A DNA stretch of 64,000 bases from Bacteroidota bacterium (GTDB lineage Bacteria > Bacteroidota > Bacteroidia > 2-12-FULL-35-15), in NCBI GenBank assembly GCA_029237775.1, contig JAQZBR010000003.1, forward strand, positions 124,001 through 188,000, written 5' to 3'. The translations under genes were made by a program, and so were the position numbers. The number at the start of each line of letters is the position of its first letter. Position 1 is the stretch's first letter. Positions 27,003 to 32,980 of this stretch are shown here, piece after piece. A model generated the notes under the pieces. It was not told the origin of the DNA. It saw only the letters and a list, made by a program, of their open reading frames with translations, and searched no databases.

Positions 27003-27608
27003 ATGAAAATCGAAGCATCAAGTCCTGAAGAGTATTTATCACAATTACCTCCGGACAGAAAAGAGGCAATGACCAAATTGCGAAAAGAGATGATCAGCAA
27101 TCTGCCTGCTGGGTTCCAGGAACGAATGAGTTACGGGATGATCGGATATGTTGTTCCGCACAGTATCTTTCCGAAAGGATATCATTGCGATCCAAAACTG
27201 CCATTGCCCTTTGTTAATATTGCGAACCAGAAAAACTTTGTTGCTGTTTATCACATGGGGATCTATGCTGATTCTAAATTGCTGGAATGGTTCAGGAAAG
27301 AGTATCCAAAGCATACGGATGCAAAACTAGATATGGGTAAAAGCTGTATCCGTTTTACAAAGCCGGAAAAGATCCCCTTTAAGCTGTTCGGAGAATTAAT
27401 GTCTAAGATGTCGGTTAAGGATTGGATCAATGTGTATGAATCCAATTTTGAAGACACTCCTGAAAACCGTGCTAAGCGTACCGCTTTAAGAGGGGAGTCA
27501 GTTGCAAAAAATGCCGCAAAAAAGGCTGTAAAGAAAACCGCAGTAAAGAAGCCTGTTAAGAAGAACGCTCCAAAGAAAGCGGTCAAAAAATCACTGAAGA
27601 AAAAATAG
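27003..27608 (+). CDS. DUF1801 protein with histone-H1-like basic tail
   Basis: Residues about 1-155 form a DUF1801 (YdhG-like) domain: SPEEYLSQLPPDRKEAMTKL, ERMSYGMIGYVVP, FVNIANQKNFVAVYHMGIYA and DMGKSCIRFTKPEKIPFKLF. The family fold resembles YjbR/FrataxIn-type small alpha/beta proteins; function unknown. From about residue 165 the chain becomes a lysine/alanine tail (KNAAKKAVKKTAVKKPVKK) ending NAPKKAVKKSLKKK, nearly the same as the end of the adenylate kinase at 682-1914. The stop abuts the next gene's ATG. Confidence 0.83.
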   Translation: MKIEASSPEEYLSQLPPDRKEAMTKLRKEMISNLPAGFQERMSYGMIGYVVPHSIFPKGYHCDPKLPLPFVNIANQKNFVAVYHMGIYADSKLLEWFRKEYPKHTDAKLDMGKSCIRFTKPEKIPFKLFGELMSKMSVKDWINVYESNFEDTPENRAKRTALRGESVAKNAAKKAVKKTAVKKPVKKNAPKKAVKKSLKKK

Positions 27609-28148
27609 ATGGCTGTTCTTTTAGCGATGCTTCGCGGTGTCAATGTTGGCGGTAAAAAAGTTCCGATGGCCGAGCTGCGTGAACTATATTCAGAAATGAA
27701 ACTTGAAAATGTCCGTACTTACATCCAAAGCGGGAACGTTATTTTTGAATCAAAAGAAGATAATCCGGAAAAGCTTGCTGCACAACAGGAGAAAAAGATC
27801 AAAGCGACATTCGGTTTTGATGTTCCCGTTGTTATTAGAAATAAAAAGGAGCTTGGCTCAGTTATTAAGGGCAATCCATTTCTGAACGAAAAGAACATTG
27901 CGGAGGAAAGGTTATATGTGACTTTTTTAAAAGAGATGCCGTCAAAGGAGCTTTTAGAAAAGATCACGGTTCCTTCAGGCACAAGCGACCGTTTTGAGAT
28001 CATCGGAAAGGAGATCTATTTGTATTGTCCGGGTGGCTACGGTGAAACGAAATTGAATAATAATTTTTTTGAGAAAAAGCTTAAGGTTGATGCGACTACG
28101 CGGAATTGGAGAAGCACGAATGAGTTGTTTAAAATGATGCAGGAATAA
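27609..28148 (+). CDS. DUF1697 domain protein
   Basis: A 179-residue cytosolic protein that opens VLLAMLRGVNVGGKKVPMAELRELY, followed by VRTYIQSGNVIFES, the conserved beginning of DUF1697. Later landmarks are FGFDVPVVIRNKKEL, LYVTFLKEMP, YCPGGYGETKLNNNFFEKKL and ATTRNWRSTNELFKM, so the domain is complete. Function unknown. The ATG follows the upstream DUF1801 stop without a gap, so the two are probably translated together. Confidence 0.9.
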   Translation: MAVLLAMLRGVNVGGKKVPMAELRELYSEMKLENVRTYIQSGNVIFESKEDNPEKLAAQQEKKIKATFGFDVPVVIRNKKELGSVIKGNPFLNEKNIAEERLYVTFLKEMPSKELLEKITVPSGTSDRFEIIGKEIYLYCPGGYGETKLNNNFFEKKLKVDATTRNWRSTNELFKMMQE

Positions 28149-28160
28149 ATTTAGAGTATC

Positions 28161-28511
28161 ATGGAACCAAAAATTCAAAAGTTCATAGCGGCACTTCCCG
28201 AAGCTAAGCGTGAGGTTGCTTTACAGGTAAGAGATTTAATGCTTGCGGCACATCCATCACTCACGGAGGATATAAAATGGCGTAATCTTACATTCATTTA
28301 TGGTAAGACCAATATTGCATTCGTTTATAGCTACGCAGGCCTTGATTATATGAATCTCGGCTTCATGCAGGCAACATCTTTAACAGATCCGAAAGGCTTG
28401 TTCGAGGGGACAGGGAAGGGCATGAGACATATCAAGATCAAAACACCAAAAGATATTCCTGCGGCACAAATAAAAAAATGGGTGAAAGAAGCAGTAGCTC
28501 TTAATTCTTAG
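28161..28511 (+). CDS. DUF1801 domain protein
   Basis: A 116-residue stand-alone DUF1801-type protein: IQKFIAALPEAKREVALQVR, LTEDIKWRNLTFIYG, NIAFVYSYAGLDYMNLGFMQ and GTGKGMRHIKIKTPKDIP. It lacks the basic tail of the DUF1801 protein at 27003. Convergent with, and overlapping by 4 bp, the CAP-domain gene. Confidence 0.82.
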   Translation: MEPKIQKFIAALPEAKREVALQVRDLMLAAHPSLTEDIKWRNLTFIYGKTNIAFVYSYAGLDYMNLGFMQATSLTDPKGLFEGTGKGMRHIKIKTPKDIPAAQIKKWVKEAVALNS

Positions 28512-29110
28512 TTAGCGAAGTCCATCACGCAATTCCATTCGTGTTTTTTGTGTGGCTGGATGCTCGTCCCGATGAATTTGAATTCGGGATCAAGAATGTT
28601 CTCGCGGTGTCCGAGACTTTTAATCCCCTCGTCTATCAGCAGGCTCATCACAACATCCAGCGCTTTTTTATTTCCATAATCACAATTCTCGGCCATCGTC
28701 CCGCCAAAGTTTTTTCTTATTTTACTGATGCGTTCGGTGTAATTCTCGTGTCCTATCTTTCCTTCCTTACCAAATTTTGTCGCGTGAGCTTTTGCGAATT
28801 CATATAATTTCTGATCTGGCATAAGGACATTTAAGGGTTTTGTCGTTTCCAGGGTTTTGATTAGTGAGCGGGTATAGGTATCTTTTTGTTTCGTAGAATC
28901 AAGGTACTGTCTTAGATATGTTTCTCCGAAAAGTTTGGGATCGAGTCGAACAAGATTGATATACAGGATCACTGCTTTTTCTTCTTTTGTGAGATATTTT
29001 AAATCAGCGGCTGTATTCGCTTTTCTGGTCACTTCGTCCTTCCATCGCAGGTTCTTCTGCGCGAAGGTGGACAGTGAAAAGAAAATTAAGAGCAGAAAGC
29101 TTAATCTCAT
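28508..29110 (-). CDS. exported CAP (SCP/PR-1) domain protein
   Basis: A 200-residue protein with signal peptide MRLSFLLLIFFSLSTFAQ. Residues about 70-200 show the CAP pattern: ILYINLVRLDPKLFGETY, YEFAKAHATKFGKEGKIGHE, GGTMAENCDYG and SLGHRENILDPEFKFIGTS, with the usual pair of histidines (GHE and GHREN). CAP proteins are periplasmic or secreted, with no single biochemical role. Its coding end overlaps the convergent DUF1801 gene by 4 bp. Confidence 0.85.
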   Translation of the reverse strand: MRLSFLLLIFFSLSTFAQKNLRWKDEVTRKANTAADLKYLTKEEKAVILYINLVRLDPKLFGETYLRQYLDSTKQKDTYTRSLIKTLETTKPLNVLMPDQKLYEFAKAHATKFGKEGKIGHENYTERISKIRKNFGGTMAENCDYGNKKALDVVMSLLIDEGIKSLGHRENILDPEFKFIGTSIQPHKKHEWNCVMDFAN

Positions 29111-29159
29111 CTTTATGATTTTTTTATCAGAACGAAATTTGTGATTGATAAATCGCGCT

Positions 29160-29906
29160 CTAAAGCCGCAGTCCTAAAGTGACAGCAATATTGTTATCAC
29201 GGAAGTTGATATTGTTAGAATCATCATTTCCAGGATAGTGTATTCTTGAAAAGCCGCGTTTAAAAGTTACTTCGAAGAAGATAGCTTTGGATGAGGCCCT
29301 GTAATTTTTTTGCACTCCCAGCCCTCCATGATAAAAGGCATTAAAGCCGGGGAGAAGAAGTTCATGCTCAAAACCTATTGAGCCTTTACCATCGAAAGGA
29401 GTTGTTTCGGTTGAATCATTGATGATGACTACATAAGATCCAAAAATATATCTGAAGCCGATGCCACCGAACAAATAAGGCGTTGCGGCACTTTCCTTGT
29501 CGCTGTTAAACGCAAGCTTTAATCCTATTGGCAGCTGCGCTTCATTGTATCTGATCTCATGCGTATAAGCAAAAGATTCATCATACAAATAAGTAAATCC
29601 GGGCTTTTCGTAATAACCATGAAAGGTGAGTCCTTGGCTAAGATATTCCAGTCCGCATATAAAATTTGTTTTTCTTCCGAGAATGAGCTCTGCTTTGTAA
29701 GCGACATTCGCCCCTATTTTTGCTTTTGTCCCGATTGAAAAATGCGGATCATTTTTATATAAAGTGAATACAGCACCTGCACTCATGCGATGGCGAAGCT
29801 TTGCATCTTTGCGGCCCTCTTGTGAATAGGACAGAAGAGGTAGTACGAGTAAAATAAATTTCACCACGGAGGCACAGAATGCACGGAGGTTCACAAAGAA
29901 TTTCAT
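29160..29906 (-). CDS. outer-membrane beta-barrel protein with repeat-derived signal peptide start
   Basis: A 248-residue protein. After the signal peptide (ILLVLPLLSYSQ) the mature part alternates hydrophobic and polar residues as in 8-stranded OmpA/PorT-like barrels (KLRHRMSAGAVFTLYK, NFICGLEYLSQGLTFHGYYE, FGGIGFRYIFGSY, GFNAFYHGGLGVQKNY) and ends NNIAVTLGLRL, a typical C-terminal strand. The first residues MKFFVNLRAFCASVVK are the translation of the ACCACGGAGGCAC repeat at 29860-29900, so the start codon and signal n-region come from a mobile repeat. ATG overlaps the GxxExxY stop (ATGA), suggesting coupling. A GTG inside the repeat (MVKFILLV) is an alternative start. Function unknown. Confidence 0.75.
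   Translation of the reverse strand: MKFFVNLRAFCASVVKFILLVLPLLSYSQEGRKDAKLRHRMSAGAVFTLYKNDPHFSIGTKAKIGANVAYKAELILGRKTNFICGLEYLSQGLTFHGYYEKPGFTYLYDESFAYTHEIRYNEAQLPIGLKLAFNSDKESAATPYLFGGIGFRYIFGSYVVIINDSTETTPFDGKGSIGFEHELLLPGFNAFYHGGLGVQKNYRASSKAIFFEVTFKRGFSRIHYPGNDDSNNINFRDNNIAVTLGLRL
29860..29900 (+). repeat. left inverted repeat of the GxxExxY element
   Basis: TTCACCACGGAGGCACAGAA then TGCACGGAGGTTCACAAAG. Translated on the minus strand it gives FFVNLRAFCASVVK in the adjoining outer-membrane protein gene. Confidence 0.75.
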
Positions 29907-30325
29907 TGTAATGGTAGTTTTGAAAATTCTTCAGTGACTAATGATACGACCGATCGCGAAATATTCATCGTATGAAAATTAATCAATAGACCTTTCGGCT
30001 TATTAGTTAATTTTAGATATGTTAGTAGCTGTGCTTCAAACACCGGTATTAATGCTTCGACAGCCTTCAGCTCAATAATAATATGATCATTAACAAGGAG
30101 ATCAAGTTTTAAAGGAGTACCCAGGCTTCTGTTTTTATAACTGATAGGGACAGCGACCTGCGATTTAACATCCAGGTTGTTTAATCTTAACTCTTCAATA
30201 AAACACCCATGATAAACAGATTCTAATAACCCCGGTCCGACCTGTTTATGAACTTCGATAGCGCATCCAATGATTTTGAATGATAGTTCATTTAGTCCTT
30301 TTTGTGTAACCACTTTTTTCTCCAT
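29903..30325 (-). CDS. GxxExxY protein (PD-(D/E)XK nuclease-like family)
   Basis: A 140-residue protein. The name-giving motif is GLLESVY within GPGLLESVYHGCFIEEL; LDLLVNDHIIIELKAVE supplies the Asp and Glu-x-Lys of a PD-(D/E)XK core (Pfam PDDEXK_3). The C-terminal part KGLLINFHTMNISRSV (LLINF) is also typical. I start at the ATG at 30325; an in-frame ATG at 30365-30367 adds MNLFTTEARRTLSN, which is translated repeat end and overlaps the amidohydrolase gene. Function unproven; a nuclease acting in element maintenance is inference. Overlaps the downstream gene by ATGA. Confidence 0.85.
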   Translation of the reverse strand: MEKKVVTQKGLNELSFKIIGCAIEVHKQVGPGLLESVYHGCFIEELRLNNLDVKSQVAVPISYKNRSLGTPLKLDLLVNDHIIIELKAVEALIPVFEAQLLTYLKLTNKPKGLLINFHTMNISRSVVSLVTEEFSKLPLQ

Positions 30326-30326
30326 G

Positions 30327-32063
30327 TTACTTAGTGTTCTCCGTGCCTCCGTGGTAAACAAGTTCACCGTTAACGTAAGTTGAAATAACCCTCACCTTCG
30401 GCACACTATCCAATTCACACTTCATAATGTCCTTATCCAGAATTACAAAATCAGCGTATTTTCCTTTTTCAATGCTTCCTTTTTTATCATCTTCATAATT
30501 CGCGTAAGCTCCCCAGATCGTCATGCCGCGCAGAGTGTTTTCGCGAGATAAAGCATTCTCGATTTGAAAGCCTCCTTCCGGAAAACCTTTAAGGTCTTTA
30601 CGTGCAGTCGCAGCATAGAATGTGTACATCGGATTGATATTTTCAACCGGAAAGTCCGTTCCTAAAGCAATCCTTCCGGATGCTTTGAGAATATCATTAT
30701 ATGCATAAGCATTTTTCATCCGTTCTTTGCCGATACGTTCCTCGGCCCAATACATATCTGAGCTTGCATGAGTCGGCTGAACCGAAGCTATCAGGTTTCC
30801 GTTCTTGCTCATCTCCTCGAGTAGCTTCAGATCTTCAGGCGAACAGATCTGGAAATGTTCTAGTCTCCAGCGGATGTTTTTAAAATTCGTTTTTGACGTT
30901 GAGTCCGAGATCTTGCATTCTTTCATAGTCGCTGAGTAGAGCTTAAGAAAGAATCTCACTGCTGAGTCACCAATGCAATGCGTATTCATCTGAAAGTTTT
31001 TGTCAGCCATGTTGATGGCTGCGCTGTCATAATGTGCTTTTGCATGCAGGAAAAAACCGCTGGTTTCTGGTTTATCAGAATATGGCTGCAGTAGACAAGC
31101 TCCGCGGGATCCTAATGCTCCATCACCATAGAATTTAAATGAGCGCACAGTTAGCCTCGGTGTAACATAAACACTGTTCTTGAAATAATAATCTTTGTTT
31201 TCTTTATTATCACTAAGCATTGCATACAAACGCATTTTTAGATCATCAGATTTTTGAAGGTCGTCAATGGCATTGATGATGTTTTTATCAAGACCTGCAT
31301 CATCAACAGTAGTGAGTCCTACCGAGAAGCAATTCTCTTGAGCAGTCAGTAAATATTTTTTTATAGCCTCTTTCGTTGCTTTCGGGATCACATTTTTAAC
31401 AAGGTCAACGGCATTGTCAACTAGAATCCCCGTTAGCTTCCCGTTTTTCATTTCAATAACACCGCCACTGATCTTGGTTTCAGGCGTTATTCCTGCTTCA
31501 CGTAAGCCAGCAGTATTAACAAGCGCAGCATGACCATCAATTCTCTCGAGGAAAACAGGTTTGTCAGGAAATAGTGAATCCAGGCTCTTCAGATCTGGAT
31601 ATTCTTTTTTTGTCCAGTCGTTCTGATCCCATCCTCTTCCAATGATCCATTTGTTGTTCGGATCGTTCTTGAATTCTTTGATCCTTGTGATCACCTCACT
31701 GAAAGATTTTGTCGCAACAAGATTTATTTCGTACAAACCTTTACCATAATGGTAAAAATGACAATGTGAGTCTATGAAGCCCGGATAAACTGCTTTACCC
31801 TCAGCATCAATATTTTCTTTCGCTTCGTATTTCTGACTGATCTCTTCGTTGGATCCCACAGCTATGAATTTTCCGTCTTTTATAGCAAAGCTTTGGGCAT
31901 TGCTGAAAGTGGAATCAACAGTATAGATCACTGCATTATGTACGATGAGGTCTGCTTTTTCCTTGGATTGTGAGCAAGCGATGAGAAAAATTAAAAATAT
32001 ACCACTAAGGCACTTAGGCCACAAAGTATTGATCTCTGATCTCTTATTTTTTAGCTTTTTCAT
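30327..32063 (-). CDS. amidohydrolase family lipoprotein (YtcJ-like)
   Basis: Metal-dependent hydrolase of the YtcJ/amidohydrolase-3 type, 578 residues. Lipoprotein signal with lipobox LIAC (Cys near residue 30). Metal-site landmarks: VYPGFIDSHCHFYHYGKG, WIIGRGWDQNDW, LERIDGHAALVNTAGL, MNTHCIGDSAVRFFL, RLEHFQICSPEDL and GTDFPVENINPMYTFYAA. The end EKGKYADFVILDKDIM and VISTYVNGELVY is normal; the following HGGTENTK comes from the GxxExxY element's repeat. The first 21 residues (MKKLKNKRSEINTLWPKCLS) are encoded by another repeat pair at 32001-32092. So both termini of this protein are element-derived. Substrate unknown. Confidence 0.85.
   Translation of the reverse strand: MKKLKNKRSEINTLWPKCLSGIFLIFLIACSQSKEKADLIVHNAVIYTVDSTFSNAQSFAIKDGKFIAVGSNEEISQKYEAKENIDAEGKAVYPGFIDSHCHFYHYGKGLYEINLVATKSFSEVITRIKEFKNDPNNKWIIGRGWDQNDWTKKEYPDLKSLDSLFPDKPVFLERIDGHAALVNTAGLREAGITPETKISGGVIEMKNGKLTGILVDNAVDLVKNVIPKATKEAIKKYLLTAQENCFSVGLTTVDDAGLDKNIINAIDDLQKSDDLKMRLYAMLSDNKENKDYYFKNSVYVTPRLTVRSFKFYGDGALGSRGACLLQPYSDKPETSGFFLHAKAHYDSAAINMADKNFQMNTHCIGDSAVRFFLKLYSATMKECKISDSTSKTNFKNIRWRLEHFQICSPEDLKLLEEMSKNGNLIASVQPTHASSDMYWAEERIGKERMKNAYAYNDILKASGRIALGTDFPVENINPMYTFYAATARKDLKGFPEGGFQIENALSRENTLRGMTIWGAYANYEDDKKGSIEKGKYADFVILDKDIMKCELDSVPKVRVISTYVNGELVYHGGTENTK
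30329..30358 (-). repeat. right inverted repeat of the GxxExxY element
   Basis: Minus-strand reading TTTACCACGGAGGCACGGAG then AACACTAAGT. In the amidohydrolase frame it encodes the final YHGGTENTK and supplies the TAA stop. Confidence 0.75.
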
Positions 32064-32092
32064 TAAATCTTATTGTCCTTAGTGACTTAGTC
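32001..32092. mobile_element. short gene-less inverted-repeat element at the amidohydrolase start
   Basis: ACTAAGGCACTTAGG... (32004-32026) and the inverse complement of 32069-32091 agree at 18 of 23 positions; the left end begins ACCACTAAGGCAC at 32001. The roughly 40 bp between them hold the amidohydrolase start codon (32063). MITE-like relative of the GxxExxY element (inference). Confidence 0.5.
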
Positions 32093-32109
32093 CGTAGGCC
32101 TCCTACGGA
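32091..32109. repeat. 8-bp perfect palindrome beside the amidohydrolase leader
   Basis: TCCGTAGG (32091-32098), loop CCT, CCTACGGA (32102-32109), 12 bp after the SDR stop in the direction of transcription. No T-run follows, so it is not an obvious terminator; it may be part of the adjacent element. Confidence 0.45.
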
Positions 32110-32120
32110 GTTGTAAAAAA

Positions 32121-32873
32121 TTATTTTCTGATTGTAGTAGTTGCATTCGCCTGAACGCTTGGCATGATGATGATATCGTTAATGTTTACATGAGCCGGAC
32201 GAGTTGCCACCCAATAAACAGTTTCAGCGATGTCTTCAGCTTTTAAAGGTTGCATTCCCTTGTATACATTTTTGGCGCGGTCGTTATCACCTTTAAAACG
32301 GACGATTGAAAATTCAGTATCAACCATTCCGGGATTGATTGCTGTCACTTTGATATTGTGAGGAAGTAGGTCAATTCGCATTCCTTTGTTCAATGCATCA
32401 ACAGCGTGTTTTGTGGCGCAATAAACATTTCCGTTTGCATACACCTCTTTACCTGCAATAGAACCAATATTCACGATATGGCCAAAACCATTACTGATCA
32501 TGATTGGAGTAACATTGCGGGTCATGTATAAAAGCCCTTTCACATTGGTATCGATCATACGTTCCCAGTCTTCGATAATTCCTTCCTGTATATTGTTAAG
32601 TCCAACAGCTAAGCCGGCATTGTTCACTAATACATTTATCTTTTTCCAGTTTTCTGGAATCGAGGAGATGGCGCTTTCAACCTGTTTGAGATCGCGGACG
32701 TCAAAGTTCAGGTCAAGAACATCGATCTTATATTTCGATTTCAGTTCCGAGGAAAATTCCTGCAACCTCTCTTTTCTTCTTCCGGTGATGATGATATCAT
32801 AACCGTTCTTAGCGAATATTTCTGCTGTAGCTTTTCCTATCCCTGCGGTTGAGCCCGTAATAAATGCGATCAT
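32121..32873 (-). CDS. short-chain dehydrogenase/reductase (YdfG-like)
   Basis: Classical SDR of 250 residues. NAD(P) loop ITGSTAGIGKATAEIF at 5-20, followed by GRRKERLQ (Arg suggests NADPH preference); NVLVNNAGLAVG; catalytic Ser in IVNIGSIAGKE, YCATKHAVDALNKG with Tyr and Lys about residues 151-155; INPGMVDTEFSIVRF closes the pocket. It resembles YdfG-type 3-hydroxy acid/serine dehydrogenases. Exact substrate unknown. Confidence 0.9.
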   Translation of the reverse strand: MIAFITGSTAGIGKATAEIFAKNGYDIIITGRRKERLQEFSSELKSKYKIDVLDLNFDVRDLKQVESAISSIPENWKKINVLVNNAGLAVGLNNIQEGIIEDWERMIDTNVKGLLYMTRNVTPIMISNGFGHIVNIGSIAGKEVYANGNVYCATKHAVDALNKGMRIDLLPHNIKVTAINPGMVDTEFSIVRFKGDNDRAKNVYKGMQPLKAEDIAETVYWVATRPAHVNINDIIIMPSVQANATTTIRK

Positions 32874-32930
32874 ATTTTATCCTCAATATTTATTTGTTCA
32901 ATGTTCTCAAAGATACGATTTAGGCAATAA

Positions 32931-32958
32931 AAAACGCTCTGTATTAACAGAGCGTTTT
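32931..32958 (-). terminator. intrinsic terminator of the amino-acid permease gene
   Basis: AAAACGCTCTGT (32931-32942), loop ATTA, ACAGAGCGTTTT (32947-32958): perfect 12-bp stem ending in a T-run on the minus strand, 22 bp after the permease stop. Confidence 0.85.
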
Positions 32959-32980
32959 TAAGTGGCGTTAATTTATAAAA

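Larger units (their letters stand above)
29860..30358 (-). mobile_element. 499-bp GxxExxY element bounded by inverted ACCACGGAGGCAC repeats
   Basis: The left end (29860-29889, plus strand) and right end (30329-30358, minus strand) are inverted repeats: both begin TT(C/T)ACCACGGAGGCAC, with 15 of the outermost 16 and 22 of 30 positions identical. They enclose one gene (29903-30325) with no intergenic space. No clear target duplication is visible. Related ends without the gene occur at 32001-32092 and 60718-60869. I infer a mobile element; no transposase is present, so movement would need a helper or the enclosed nuclease-like protein. Confidence 0.6.

Noticed and set aside
29860-30358. Target-site duplication around the GxxExxY element
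   Set aside because: The flanking bases (AAATT on the left, CAAGTT on the right) show no convincing direct repeat.
32091-32109. Palindrome as a terminator for the SDR gene
   Set aside because: No T-run follows in the direction of transcription and the next gene starts only 28 bp on.
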